A program made the translations under genes and the position numbers. Below, in pieces: positions 46,340 to 57,533 of a stretch of 64,000 bases of DNA. Source of the DNA: Hippea alviniae EP5-r (lineage in GTDB: Bacteria > Campylobacterota_A > Desulfurellia > Desulfurellales > Hippeaceae); assembly GCF_000420385.1 (NCBI RefSeq), contig NZ_ATUV01000001.1:186001-250000 (forward strand). Reading direction: 5' to 3'. How positions within the stretch are numbered: the stretch's first letter is position 1; every line of letters starts with the position of its first letter. The notes under the pieces are model-generated. The model was not told where the DNA came from, did no database searches, and saw only the letters and a program-made list of their open reading frames with translations.

Positions 46340-48077
46340 CTCTGTTTTTGCCTTCAGCTTTTGCTTGATACATTCTTTTGTCTGCTATTCTGATAAGCTC
46401 TTCTATATCTTTTGGATTGTCTTCAATTGACGATACGCCGATACTTACAGTGCAGCAAAGTGAAAAGTCTTTTTTGGCATCGTATAAAATCTTGCCGTTT
46501 TCTATACTCTCTTTTATCCTTTTTGCAACATGATATGCTTCGTTTTTGTTTGTATTTGGAAGTATAACAAGGAACTCTTCACCACCAAATCTTACAGCTA
46601 TATCCACACTTCTTATGTTGTCTTTTATGGTTTCTGCAATCTTTTTTAACACCCTGTCGCCTGTGTCGTGTCCGTATGTGTCGTTTACCTTTTTAAAATC
46701 ATCTATGTCTATCATTAAAAGGGATAATCCATGTCTGAATCTGTGAGCTCTTTTAAACTCCCTGCATAGGAACAGCTCTATATATCGCCTGTTGAAGAGT
46801 TCTGTTAGTGGGTCTGTAATGGTTTCTTTAAACAGCTCTATGTTTTTCTTCTTGAGACATAAGAGCTGTCTCTCTTTTAGAGATGCCATTGCAATGGGTG
46901 TTTCAAACTTTGATAAAATCTCAAGGTCTTCTGATATCTTTATCTGTGTGGGGTTTAAAATCATAAAACAGACGCCTAAATATTTTTCGTCTGAATCAAG
47001 AATAGGAAATATGTAAGCTGGGTCTTTTATATTGAGTAAAGAATGTAGAATTGATGGCTCATAGAATACTGCACCTTCCTTCAGATAACTTGACGAGTTT
47101 AGAAGCATTCTCACTTTGTCTTTGTCTTCAATAAAATCAACCCTATCTGTTTCTGAGTCTAAAACGATAATATTTTGTTCATAGTCATCGGATAGAAACA
47201 CCTTTATTGACTCTATTCTGTAAAACTGATTTAGTGCCTTTGTTATCTTGTGCACGACATTGAAAAAGCTCTCCTGTAAAGCTATGATTTTTATTGCTTC
47301 TTCTAATGCTGAATTGAGTTTTGAAAGTTTTACTATGTTTTGCGTGTATTTAAAGTTTTGGAATATGCCGCATTCCATATTTCTCATTTTCTTAATTATT
47401 GGTTTTATAAACTCTTCTTTGATTATAGAGCCGTGTTGTGGTGCTATAAGCTTTAGCGGGTATTTTTCTATGTTATCAAGGCCGTGATTGAGTATTGTTG
47501 AGCTGGGCATGTAATGTTGATGAAAAACCTTCAGCTTTTCGTAATAGTCTTCTGCACTTTTTGCAAACAGCTCAAACTCTTCAGTAAAGCCACCGAATAA
47601 ATCACTTGAAAAAAGCGTCTCTGTCTTTGTGTCGTATGTGCAGAATGCTCCGGGAAAATGAAGGTAAGGAGTGAAGATAAATTCAAGCCTTCTGTTTAGA
47701 GCCTTTAGTTTCCAGCCATTCTCTTCTACTTCGTATAGTTTTATCTTCCAGTCGTAATGTTTAAGCAGAGCCCATGCTCGCCAGTGCGTAATTATTGTTA
47801 AATCATCCCTGTTTATGTCTTCTATTAAATCGTCAACACATGCGACTATGTCAGGGTCTTGGTGATGACAAATAAGGTATTTTATATTTTTTAAGTTTGT
47901 TATTTTCTTTATCTTTGACTTTACAATAGGATAGGTTAATCTTGAACCCGGGTCTAATAGTATAGATTCGTCATCGTTGTTAATAAAATAGACATGACAC
48001 TGAAATTTGTCGTTTTTTAATTCTGAACCAACCCAATATATCTCTTCTGCTATCTCTATTGGGTTGTTAAGATTCAT
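46329..48077 (-). CDS. metallo-beta-lactamase (ODP-like di-iron) / GAF-like / GGDEF fusion
   Basis: 582 residues. Residues 1-235 are a metallo-beta-lactamase fold with LLDPGSRL, CHHQDPDIVACV, HFPGAFCTYD, LFSSDLFGG and APQHGSII, the ligand pattern of flavodi-iron/ODP oxygen-binding domains. A GAF-like region follows (~250-400), then a GGDEF domain with TDPLTELFNRRYIELFL, inhibitory site RSVD and active site RFGGEEFLVIL. Probable role: oxygen- or NO-responsive c-di-GMP synthesis in the cytoplasm (inference from ODP sensors). It is last in the obg-nadD-rsfS operon, overlapping rsfS by 11 bp. Confidence 0.88.
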   Translation of the reverse strand: MNLNNPIEIAEEIYWVGSELKNDKFQCHVYFINNDDESILLDPGSRLTYPIVKSKIKKITNLKNIKYLICHHQDPDIVACVDDLIEDINRDDLTIITHWRAWALLKHYDWKIKLYEVEENGWKLKALNRRLEFIFTPYLHFPGAFCTYDTKTETLFSSDLFGGFTEEFELFAKSAEDYYEKLKVFHQHYMPSSTILNHGLDNIEKYPLKLIAPQHGSIIKEEFIKPIIKKMRNMECGIFQNFKYTQNIVKLSKLNSALEEAIKIIALQESFFNVVHKITKALNQFYRIESIKVFLSDDYEQNIIVLDSETDRVDFIEDKDKVRMLLNSSSYLKEGAVFYEPSILHSLLNIKDPAYIFPILDSDEKYLGVCFMILNPTQIKISEDLEILSKFETPIAMASLKERQLLCLKKKNIELFKETITDPLTELFNRRYIELFLCREFKRAHRFRHGLSLLMIDIDDFKKVNDTYGHDTGDRVLKKIAETIKDNIRSVDIAVRFGGEEFLVILPNTNKNEAYHVAKRIKESIENGKILYDAKKDFSLCCTVSIGVSSIEDNPKDIEELIRIADKRMYQAKAEGKNRVIG

Positions 48078-48390
48078 TACTCTCTCTATGTTTTATCGCC
48101 TTTTCCCACAAAGACTCAAGGTCATACTCTTTTCTTTTGTCTTCCGTAAACAGATGAATAACAACATCATAGCAGTCTATTAAAGTCCAACTGCCATCCT
48201 GAGTCTCTTCAATGTGATGAATATCTATGCCGCTCTTTTTAATTTCGTCGTAAATGGCATAGACCTGTTTGTTTGAACTGACTGTTCCGATAATGAAGAA
48301 ATCGAAAATGGAAGACTGATTCCTTAAGTCTATGCTAACAATCTCTTCAACCTTCTTATCGTTTAAAATCTGAATGAGTTTCTCTTTCAC
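48067..48390 (-). CDS. rsfS: ribosomal silencing factor RsfS
   Basis: 107 residues. Binds uL14 and blocks subunit joining in starvation. Family core: VSIDLRNQSSIFDFFIIGTVSSNKQVYAIYDEI and EETQDGSWTLIDCYDVVIHLF (partly quoted). Overlaps nadD by 4 bp, the usual arrangement. Confidence 0.94.
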   Translation of the reverse strand: MKEKLIQILNDKKVEEIVSIDLRNQSSIFDFFIIGTVSSNKQVYAIYDEIKKSGIDIHHIEETQDGSWTLIDCYDVVIHLFTEDKRKEYDLESLWEKAIKHRESNES

Positions 48391-49016
48391 TGGTATAACC
48401 TCTTCTCTTTTATGAAATTTTCAACCTTCTCTGGCACAAGGTATTTTATACATTCACCGTTTCTTATTTTTCTTCTAATCATACTTGATGATACATCAAA
48501 GGCAGGTGGTGTGTAAATATAAACCTTTCTTTTTTGTGTTGGGTATTTTCCGTTTTCGTGTATCTCTTCAAAATCCACAAGCTCTGCATATTTGTTTAAA
48601 ATAATTTTTGTGTCGTACTCTGGCCTTCTTATCACGATAAATGTTATCTCATCAACCAATCTTTTATAATCCTTCCATAAATTTAGATAGTAAAAAGCGT
48701 CTGTTCCAACCACAAAGAACAGGTTATCTTCTTTTAGTTCTTTTTTTAGCTCACCAATCGTGTCGATCGTATAATTAACCCTGTTTGAGTCTATTTCAAG
48801 CCTTGAGATTTCACAAAACTTTAGTCCTTCGATTGCAAGTTTGAGCATTGTATATCTATACTCTGCATTTGCCACATTGTCTTTTTTGTGTGGTGGTATG
48901 CCTGTTGGCAAGAATATTACCTTGTCTAATTTAAATGTCTCATAGACACTTATTGCCCCTCTTATGTGGCCTATGTGAACGGGATTAAATGTCCCGCCAA
49001 AGATGGCTATTCTCAC
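48387..49016 (-). CDS. nadD: nicotinate-nucleotide adenylyltransferase
   Basis: Forms deamido-NAD in the cytoplasm. 209 residues: nucleotidyltransferase motif FGGTFNPVHIGHIRGA at the start, FLPTGIPPHKK, FFVVGTDAFYYLNLW and the C-terminal DVSSSMIRRKIRNGE (SSTxxR). Overlaps proA and rsfS by 4 bp each. Confidence 0.96.
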   Translation of the reverse strand: MRIAIFGGTFNPVHIGHIRGAISVYETFKLDKVIFLPTGIPPHKKDNVANAEYRYTMLKLAIEGLKFCEISRLEIDSNRVNYTIDTIGELKKELKEDNLFFVVGTDAFYYLNLWKDYKRLVDEITFIVIRRPEYDTKIILNKYAELVDFEEIHENGKYPTQKRKVYIYTPPAFDVSSSMIRRKIRNGECIKYLVPEKVENFIKEKRLYQ

Positions 49017-50266
49017 TCTCTTATCTGTCCGTTTCCTATTATTTTGTATTTGTATGTTGTAAGCTCCTTTAGTCCTGCTGGCCCACGAGCATGCAGCTTG
49101 TTTGTGCTTATGCCTATCTCTGCACCAAACCCGAATACACCGCCATCTGTGAAGCGTGTTGATGCGTTTACATAGACACAGCTTGCATCCACTTCATCTA
49201 AAAATCTCTCTGCATTTGTAAAATTCTCTGTGATGATGGCTTCTGAGTGTTTTGAGCCATGCCTGTTTATGTGTTCTATTGCTTCATCTAAGCTTTCGAC
49301 AACTTTGATTGATAGTATTAAATCTAAATACTCTTCGTCCCAATCCTTATCTGTTGCTACTTTTATATCGGGCAGGATTTTAAGCGTTTTGGGACATCCC
49401 CTTAACTCAACTTTTGCTTCATCCATCATCTGTTTGAATTTTGGTAAAAACTGCTCTGCAATGCTTTCATGAACAAGTAGCGTTTCCATAGCGTTGCAAA
49501 CGCCCGGGCGCTGAACCTTGGCATTGTATGAAATATTTAAGGCTTTTTCCATGTCTGCATCTTTGTCTATATAGGTGTGGCATAAGCCCTTGTCGTGCTT
49601 TATAACGGGCATTGTTGCGTTTTCTGAGACGAATTTTATTAGGCCTTCGCCGCCTCTTGGCACGATTGTGTCTATGTATTTATCCAGCTTTAGCATATAC
49701 AAGACTGCGTTTCTGTCTGTCTCATCGATGAAGCTTACAGCATTTTCGTCTATTTTATTTTTTATTAAAGCTTCTTTTACTAACTCAACCAGAAATTTAT
49801 TTGAGTTTATTGCTTCTTTTCCGCCTTTTAAAACGGTGCTGTTGAATGATTTTAAGCACAATATCGCCGCATCTACGGTTACATTGGGTCTTGACTCGTA
49901 AATTATGCCTATTGTCCCAATTGGGACTCTTACCTTTTCTATCTTAAGCCCATTTTCCAATCTCCAGCCGTCTATCACTTCACCAACAGGGCTTTTGAGT
50001 TTTTTTACAGTTTCAACAGCTTCGATTATTCCGTCTATGCGTTTGTCGTTTAGAAGCAGTCTATCGATTAGAGCGCTTTTTAGATTGTTCTCCTTTGCCT
50101 TTTTGATGTCTATTTCGTTGAACTCTTTTATCTTTTCTCTGTTTTTGTCGATTAAAGCCTTTAGCCCTTCAAGTGTTGCGTTTATCCTATCTTCGCCTAT
50201 TTTTGATAGGCTAAAAAATGATTGATGAGCTTTTTTACATAGACTTTCTATTTTCTCTTTGAGCAT
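49013..50266 (-). CDS. proA: gamma-glutamyl phosphate reductase
   Basis: Second step of proline synthesis, NADPH-dependent. 417 residues, standard length. Motifs: IGIIYESRPNVTVDAAILCL, KGGKEAINSN, and the catalytic Cys in VQRPGVCNAMETLLV; late HSEAIIT and RFTDGGVFGFGAEIG. Separated from proB only by the maoC-like gene. Confidence 0.96.
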   Translation of the reverse strand: MLKEKIESLCKKAHQSFFSLSKIGEDRINATLEGLKALIDKNREKIKEFNEIDIKKAKENNLKSALIDRLLLNDKRIDGIIEAVETVKKLKSPVGEVIDGWRLENGLKIEKVRVPIGTIGIIYESRPNVTVDAAILCLKSFNSTVLKGGKEAINSNKFLVELVKEALIKNKIDENAVSFIDETDRNAVLYMLKLDKYIDTIVPRGGEGLIKFVSENATMPVIKHDKGLCHTYIDKDADMEKALNISYNAKVQRPGVCNAMETLLVHESIAEQFLPKFKQMMDEAKVELRGCPKTLKILPDIKVATDKDWDEEYLDLILSIKVVESLDEAIEHINRHGSKHSEAIITENFTNAERFLDEVDASCVYVNASTRFTDGGVFGFGAEIGISTNKLHARGPAGLKELTTYKYKIIGNGQIRE

Positions 50267-50275
50267 TTTTGCACC

Positions 50276-50747
50276 TCATTTGTATAGTCTGAAGACCTGC
50301 TCAGCAACAACGGCAGGTTTATCTTCGCCTTTTATTTCAACAATTATTTTATAGATTATCTCAACGGAATCGCCCAAGTTTTCTATCGATAAGGGTATAA
50401 GCTTTGCTCTGATGTAAGAGTTTACTTTGACGGCGTTTGGAAACCTTACCTTGTTAAGTCCATAGTTTAGGCGATACTTCATCTTTGGGTAATGCTCTTC
50501 AAAAAATACAGGGTCGTTGCTCTTTGTCAAAAATGGTATGAGAGATAGGGTTAAAAATCCGTGGGCTATAGTTGTTTTGTAAGGTGAGTCAACTGCCGCT
50601 TTGTGTGGGTCTGTGTGTATCCACTGTTTATCGGAAGTTATCTCAGCGAATCTATCTATCAACTCCTGAGTTATCTTGAACCACTCGCCCGTATAGACAA
50701 TAGAGTTTAACTTTGTTTTGTAAAACTCAATCAACTCGTCAAACTCA

Positions 50748-50755
<8 letters not shown>
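50276..50755 (-). CDS. MaoC-like (R)-specific enoyl-CoA hydratase/dehydratase domain protein
   Basis: Hot-dog fold protein of about 159 residues. ITQELIDRFAEITSDKQWIHTDP with the Asp/His of the hydratase motif, then TIAHGFLTLSLIPFL, match MaoC/NodN-like dehydratases. The ATG at 50755 is preferred to a TTG two codons earlier. It is inserted between proB (8-bp overlap) and proA, where it has no obvious role in proline synthesis; the substrate is probably an acyl-CoA or acyl-ACP. Confidence 0.88.
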
Positions 50756-52810
<2,055 letters not shown>

Positions 52811-53059
52811 TTAAGGATAAACACTAACAAACTTCTTGCCGAGTTTTTCTTCAAACTTTACCGTTCCGCTTACTAAAGCAAAGAGCGTATCGTCTTTGCC
52901 CTTGCCTGTATTTTTGCCCGGATGCCACTTTGTTCCACGCTGTCTTACCAAAATTTCTCCAGCCTTTACTCTTTGCCCATCAGCCCTTTTTACGCCTAAG
53001 CGCTTGCCTATACTATCTCTTCCGTTTTTGGTTGAGCCAAGACCTTTTTTGTGAGCCAT
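52811..53059 (-). CDS. rpmA: 50S ribosomal protein L27
   Basis: 82 residues starting [20 protein letters not shown], with [20 protein letters not shown] and [16 protein letters not shown], canonical for bL27. No N-terminal cleaved extension of the Firmicutes kind. Lies 11 bp after rplU. Confidence 0.98.
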   Translation of the reverse strand: MAHKKGLGSTKNGRDSIGKRLGVKRADGQRVKAGEILVRQRGTKWHPGKNTGKGKDDTLFALVSGTVKFEEKLGKKFVSVYP

Positions 53060-53070
53060 CTATTTCCCCC

Positions 53071-53370
53071 TTATGATACTATCTTTGTGATTTTTACTTC
53101 GGTGAAATACTGCCTATGACCCTTCTTCCTTTTGTATCCCTTTCTCCTTTTAAACTTAAACACGATAATCTTTTTTGCCTTAGCTGTTCTTATTACCTTT
53201 GCTTCAACCTTTGCGTTCTCTACATAAGGGTTTCCAACCTTATCTCCAACCATTAACACTTTGTCAAAACTTATCTCGCTTTTTGGTTCGGCATCAAGCT
53301 TTTCAACTCTTATCACATCGCCTTCTTTTACGATGTATTGTTTGCCGCCCGTTTCTATGACTGCGAACAT
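53071..53370 (-). CDS. rplU: 50S ribosomal protein L21
   Basis: 99 residues from the ATG at 53370: [20 protein letters not shown], then VLMVGD and [20 protein letters not shown]-type tail ([20 protein letters not shown]). The frame opens at a TTG at 53403, but the ATG follows GGGGTGTTTGAG and gives the usual N-terminus. First gene of the rplU-rpmA-obg operon. Confidence 0.96.
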   Translation of the reverse strand: MFAVIETGGKQYIVKEGDVIRVEKLDAEPKSEISFDKVLMVGDKVGNPYVENAKVEAKVIRTAKAKKIIVFKFKRRKGYKRKKGHRQYFTEVKITKIVS

Positions 53371-53406
53371 CTCAAACACCCCTTTTCCCTTTCGTTTTGC
53401 CAAAAG

Positions 53407-53435
53407 CTTTTACAAAATTTGATTTGCTTTGTCAA
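53407..53435 (-). promoter_or_regulatory. promoter of rplU-rpmA-obg-proB-maoC-proA-nadD-rsfS
   Basis: Minus strand TTGACA, 17 bases, TAAAAG, about 37 bases before the rplU ATG. The strongest -35 in the core region of this window, fitting ribosomal protein genes. Confidence 0.7.
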
Positions 53436-53455
53436 TTGTTTTACAATTTTTCATT

Positions 53456-54517
53456 ATGTTAAAGGTGAATTTCTGGCTAAGAAAACTCCTTAAAGAGTGG
53501 CTGTTTCTGTTTTCCACAATAGGCGCTATTATAACGAGCATATATTTAAAACGCATTCCGCATTACAGTGTGAGTGATTTTAATGTTCTGTTTATCATAT
53601 TTAGCTTTCTTGTTGTTTTAAAAGGACTTCAGAATAGTAAGGCTTTGTATTTTGTTGCAGCTAAGATTGGCTTGGGAAGATTTGTCGGTCTAAAGCTCAT
53701 TTTTCTTACGCTTATTCTTGCCATGTTTTTAACCAATGACATATCACTTCTGCTTGTTGTTCCTATAACGATTTTAATGGATGTTGAGAATAAAGATATG
53801 CTTGTGATTTTGGAAGCTATTGCCGCTAATGCTTCAAGTGCTCTCCTGCCGAGTGGAAACCCACAGAATATGTTTATTTACTGGTTTTACAGTTTGAATC
53901 TTTTTGAGTTTGTTAAGGCTATATATCCCTTCTGTCTTGTCTCTGTTGTTCTTCTTGTAATTTTTGCTCTATTATTTAAGTTTGAAGGCAAATCTTTGAA
54001 TTTATCATTCTCTGTTGAGCCTAATTATAAACTTTATCTTATTCTGCTTGTTTTGATGATAGCTGTGATATTGAAGTTTGTTCCTATATGGACTGGCTTG
54101 ATTGTTGTTTTCTATGCAGTTTTGTTTGATAGAGATGCTTTAAAGATAGACTATTTTCTGCTTGGTATATTCTTTATGTTTTTTGGCTTTACGGATAATT
54201 TAGCTCATATCTTGAGATTTAGTTTTACGAAAGGCGACAGTGTATTTGTTTTTTCTGCTCTATTTAGTCAGTTGATAAGCAATGTGCCTTCTGCTCTGTT
54301 TTTTGCAGATTTTACAAACAACTGGAAAGCCCTTTTATGGGGTGTAAGCGTAGGTGGTTATGGTAATTTGATAGGTTCTTTAGCCAACTTAATCGCTTAT
54401 CGCATTTATGTCTCCCATGTTGAAGAGAGTAAGAAATTTTTATGGAAGTTCATGGTAATAGGTTATTTTTTCTTCTTTAGTTTATTTTTGTTTAGAATTT
54501 TATATAATTACAATTGA
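53456..54517 (+). CDS. ArsB/CitM-like (SLC13-type) anion permease
   Basis: Inner-membrane protein of about 353 residues with ten or so helices. The signature TNDISLLLVVPITILM and the paired ANASSALLPSGNPQNMFIYWF are typical of the ArsB/NhaD/citrate transporter fold, with a second re-entrant loop near SNVPSALFFADF. The ATG at 53456 is chosen over the TTG at 53429. The family is ~420 residues; this one is short. Substrate unknown; no arsenic genes are near. Confidence 0.8.
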   Translation: MLKVNFWLRKLLKEWLFLFSTIGAIITSIYLKRIPHYSVSDFNVLFIIFSFLVVLKGLQNSKALYFVAAKIGLGRFVGLKLIFLTLILAMFLTNDISLLLVVPITILMDVENKDMLVILEAIAANASSALLPSGNPQNMFIYWFYSLNLFEFVKAIYPFCLVSVVLLVIFALLFKFEGKSLNLSFSVEPNYKLYLILLVLMIAVILKFVPIWTGLIVVFYAVLFDRDALKIDYFLLGIFFMFFGFTDNLAHILRFSFTKGDSVFVFSALFSQLISNVPSALFFADFTNNWKALLWGVSVGGYGNLIGSLANLIAYRIYVSHVEESKKFLWKFMVIGYFFFFSLFLFRILYNYN

Positions 54518-54611
54518 AAAGAGGATGGATACAGGAAATTTGAATTCTTTTTTGGATTCTTACTTTGAAAAAAATTTGAAAATGTTTAAAGTTTTGAGTG
54601 TTTAAAAAGTG

Positions 54612-54640
54612 TTGACTTTTGATTACTCTTTGTGTATATA
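54612..54640 (+). promoter_or_regulatory. promoter of tRNA-Phe
   Basis: TTGACT, 17 bases, TATATA, ending 10 bases before the tRNA 5' end. Confidence 0.75.
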
Positions 54641-54650
54641 AATCGTGCGT

Positions 54651-54726
54651 GCCGAGATAGCTCAGTTGGTAGAGCAAGGGACTGAAAATCCCTGTGTCCG
54701 TGGTTCGATTCCACGTCTCGGCACCA
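54651..54726 (+). tRNA. tRNA-Phe (GAA)
   Basis: 76 bases folding as a canonical tRNA: acceptor GCCGAGA/TCTCGGC, D arm GCTC/GAGC, anticodon arm AGGGA/TCCCT with loop CTGAAAA (anticodon GAA), T arm CGTGG/CCACG with TTCGATT loop, encoded CCA. It marks the left boundary of the integrated element; the 3' half is the likely attachment core. Confidence 0.97.
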
Positions 54727-54742
54727 TGAAAAGCCTTTTATG

Positions 54743-54781
54743 AAGCCGTTTAGGGCAACAAGCCTTAAACGGCTTTTTTAA
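54743..54781 (+). terminator. intrinsic terminator after tRNA-Phe
   Basis: 14-bp stem AAGCCGTTTAGGGC/GCCTTAAACGGCTT (one G-T pair), 5-base loop, then TTTTTTA. Could belong to the chromosome or to the end of the element. Confidence 0.9.
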
Positions 54782-54792
54782 TTTCTACCCAA

Positions 54793-54813
54793 ATTAGTCC
54801 ACTATTAGTCCAC
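54793..54813 (+). repeat. tandem ATTAGTCCAC repeat, candidate integrase arm site
   Basis: ATTAGTCCAC occurs twice, at 54793-54802 and 54804-54813, an 11-base period or about one helical turn, 67 bases beyond the tRNA end. Direct repeats in this position are typical of tyrosine recombinase arm-binding sites. Confidence 0.55.
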
Positions 54814-55139
54814 AACTTTCATGTTCTGAGCGGCTGTTTTGCTTCCGACCCTCTTCTGTTTTAATGAGACTTTTCATCCTGGTATGCTTTATTATTTTTC
54901 AGTCTGTTTCTTTTGCTTTTTATTTTTTTCTATTTACCTTTTTTATTGTCACAATCATCACAACAGACAAAATGTTGGATTTTTACTTTTGCTGTGGGGA
55001 AATTCAAGTGACGATATGTGACGGTTGGTATCTCTTTATGTGACGATAGATGTATTTTTACTTGAGAGTGATTTTTACTGAATGGATTTATTATATAGAG
55101 ATTTATGGAGTTACTGCTGTTTTTCATCTTATTCACTTT
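54814..55139. other. gene-free stretch at the element's left end
   Basis: About 330 bases with no convincing gene. It holds a T-rich tract (54880-54950), a run of GTGAC-type repeats (described separately) and CACAATCATCACAA at about 54949-54963, a reverse-strand echo of those repeats. It lies downstream of the primase gene. Confidence 0.6.
55008..55047 (+). repeat. iteron-like GTGACGAT repeats
   Basis: GTGACGAT at 55008-55015, GTGACGGT at 55018-55025 and GTGACGAT at 55040-55047. Steps of 10 and 22 bases keep them on one face of the helix. Candidate binding sites for an element-encoded replication, excision or regulatory protein. Confidence 0.5.
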
Positions 55140-57524
55140 TCAGTCAGTCTTTTGATAGTTATCAAACTTCCCTTTCTGGTATGTTCTCTTTTTTATATCT
55201 ATCTTCTTTCTTCTTAAAAAGCTTGCAGCCATCATAAGCCTTTGACTAAATTTATTGGACGCTTTGGGAAGCTCTGCTTTTACTTCCTTATCTGCAAAGT
55301 TAATTAAGATATTCATAAGCTCTGTTGCACTGCCCTTCCAACTATCTTTATCTTCAAACCAACTCATGAATGTTGAGACAAGGGCATCATCAGCCAAAGA
55401 AGCGTCTATTATTTTCTCTATGTTTTTTAGGTAGGAATTTAAAAGCCTTTTTTCTTTGCTCTCATATTCACAAGCTGCAAGCCATACGGCAAAATCAGCC
55501 CTTCGTGGTTTCTCTTTTAGGTTTACTCTGTTTATATTTCTTAATCCTTCGGATACCATATCGCACAATGCTCCCAGAATATATGGGTGCTCTTTTTCAA
55601 AATCTTCAAATAATTTCTTTTCTTCTTTTCTTTGCTTAGGATCGACTGGTTTTAGGTTTATCATTACAACCCTATCAAGCAAGTCTTGATAAACAAATAC
55701 ATTGCTTATAGCTGTGAGTATCACGGATGATGCAGCAGTTAGAATAGCTTCTTCATAATCTGTAAACAATCTTCTTTTGGATATACTGCTGCTATCCAAT
55801 AATCTGCATAAGCTATCTGAAAAATTCTGAGAGCACTTTGAGATATTATCCACAACAACAACCTTGCTTCTTGATGCTGCAATAATTAAATCCTCTTCGC
55901 TTTTTAGTGTTGAGAGTTTCTGTTTTATATCAGGATCAACTACGGATTTAATCATTTTAGCCATTGTTGATTTTGTGCTGCCCTGCTCACCTGTTAAAAT
56001 CATGCCTATATGGTTCTCATTCGGACTTAGGACATTTAGCAAAAAACCAACAATTACATTAAAGCCTTCATCATCGATATTTAAAAACTCTTTCAATCTA
56101 TTTACATTTCCACTTTCTTTTGGTTCCGGTAAAGAAAGGGTGCTTGCATATCTTATAAAATTAACAGGGCTTTTATCCAAGATTCTCCAGCTGTTTGGTG
56201 TGATTTCAATAACACGCCATTTCTCGTCTGCTAAATCTATATAGATATTGCCGTTATAATAAGCCACTCTGTAAAATACATCCTCCTCTTTTGACTCATT
56301 TGAGATAATGCTGTCAAGAGTAAATATTACATTATCTGCCACCTTAGGATATAAAACCTTTTTTGTTGTTCTGTAGTAGATAGAAGAGATAAACTTCTTA
56401 AACTCTTTACTTCTAATCTGCATTATTTCAATATGGCTTTCGTTTTTTTGGTCATCCTTATCTTTGTCTCTATCCTTTTTTATTTTTACCTTTGCATAGG
56501 ATTCTCCATCTTTTGAGCGGAAGAATTTTGTTTTTTCTTTAACAAGGCTTAAAGCCAGATCGATGGGTGAAATCTTATCTGAATCTTTATCTTCAAACTC
56601 CTTTGCTTCCTTAAAGGATAAAACTACAGCTTCCTTACCTTTCTTGAGTAAGACATCATTAAAATCTACTCCTTTTGAGTTTTCAGGTATATCCATAGGT
56701 GGTGGGATTAGATAGACATGTATACCTTTATTTTCCTTCAAGAGTTTCTTTGCATTTTCCAAAGCTGCTTTGTATCCCGTGTCACTTTTATCTTTATCGT
56801 AGAAAATATAAACATTCCTTATACCTAAAGGTATTTCAACATCAGGCATATTTGAAGCAGAAAGAGTTGCCCAAATGGGTAGAATAGGTAAAGCTTCCTT
56901 TATACTCAATGCTGTCTCTATACCTTCAACTAAGGCTAAACTATCCAGAGGTTCTCCAAAGTGGACGCTATAACCCTTTGAAGGTAAGCCTTTTAGGAAT
57001 TTTTTCTCTTTTTTGACTACTTTTCCATCGTTGGTGTTTTCTAAAATAGTCATATGGAGCGTTTTTAGATTGTCATGGATATCAACGACTCTTGCTAACA
57101 TTATATTATCTTTGTAAAGTCTTAGGTCGTAGCTTTTAGTAACACCCCTTGATTTCAAATATTTTTTTATTGTTTCGGAATTTTTTACTGAGTTATTCCA
57201 CATATAAGTAGCTTTTTCTATAGTTGATTGATTTTCTTTAGTTCCAATATTTTGAGGCAAATAGGATTTAAAGAGTTCTTTTACTGCCTCTTTTGCATTT
57301 AAACCTTTAACTTTTGCATATACATCTATTATATCTCCTGAATACCCACATCCAAAACAATAAGATAACCCATTTTCAAGGTTTATGGAAAAAGATGGGT
57401 TTTTATCCTCATGAAAAGGGCATCTATGCCAGTATTCTTTTTTGCCTGATGTTGTTTTAATTGTGCCATTTGGCAATATATCTTTAACGATATCGATAAT
57501 ATATGGCTTTAACTCTTCTATCAT
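55140..57524 (-). CDS. DnaG-like zinc finger/Toprim primase fused to D5-type helicase
   Basis: 794-residue replication protein of the element. A CHC2-type zinc finger uses C35/H38 (RCPFHEDKNPSF) and C56/C59 (YCFGCGYSGD). A Toprim-like domain at about 185-300 shows LVEGIETALSIKEALP and YIFYDKDKSDTGYKAA. The C-terminal ATPase domain has Walker A TGEQGSTKSTMAK (~505), Walker B KVVVVDNISK (~553) and an arginine-finger-like DLLDRVVMINL. It would prime and unwind element DNA. It follows the AlpA-like gene by 9 bp. Phage and satellite primases share this architecture. Confidence 0.88.
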   Translation of the reverse strand: MIEELKPYIIDIVKDILPNGTIKTTSGKKEYWHRCPFHEDKNPSFSINLENGLSYCFGCGYSGDIIDVYAKVKGLNAKEAVKELFKSYLPQNIGTKENQSTIEKATYMWNNSVKNSETIKKYLKSRGVTKSYDLRLYKDNIMLARVVDIHDNLKTLHMTILENTNDGKVVKKEKKFLKGLPSKGYSVHFGEPLDSLALVEGIETALSIKEALPILPIWATLSASNMPDVEIPLGIRNVYIFYDKDKSDTGYKAALENAKKLLKENKGIHVYLIPPPMDIPENSKGVDFNDVLLKKGKEAVVLSFKEAKEFEDKDSDKISPIDLALSLVKEKTKFFRSKDGESYAKVKIKKDRDKDKDDQKNESHIEIMQIRSKEFKKFISSIYYRTTKKVLYPKVADNVIFTLDSIISNESKEEDVFYRVAYYNGNIYIDLADEKWRVIEITPNSWRILDKSPVNFIRYASTLSLPEPKESGNVNRLKEFLNIDDEGFNVIVGFLLNVLSPNENHIGMILTGEQGSTKSTMAKMIKSVVDPDIKQKLSTLKSEEDLIIAASRSKVVVVDNISKCSQNFSDSLCRLLDSSSISKRRLFTDYEEAILTAASSVILTAISNVFVYQDLLDRVVMINLKPVDPKQRKEEKKLFEDFEKEHPYILGALCDMVSEGLRNINRVNLKEKPRRADFAVWLAACEYESKEKRLLNSYLKNIEKIIDASLADDALVSTFMSWFEDKDSWKGSATELMNILINFADKEVKAELPKASNKFSQRLMMAASFLRRKKIDIKKRTYQKGKFDNYQKTD

Positions 57525-57533
57525 TCTGCCTCC

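Noticed and set aside
54839-55021. 60-codon frame in the gene-free stretch by the tRNA
   Set aside because: Phe/Tyr/Cys-rich translation of a T-rich tract, no ribosome binding site.
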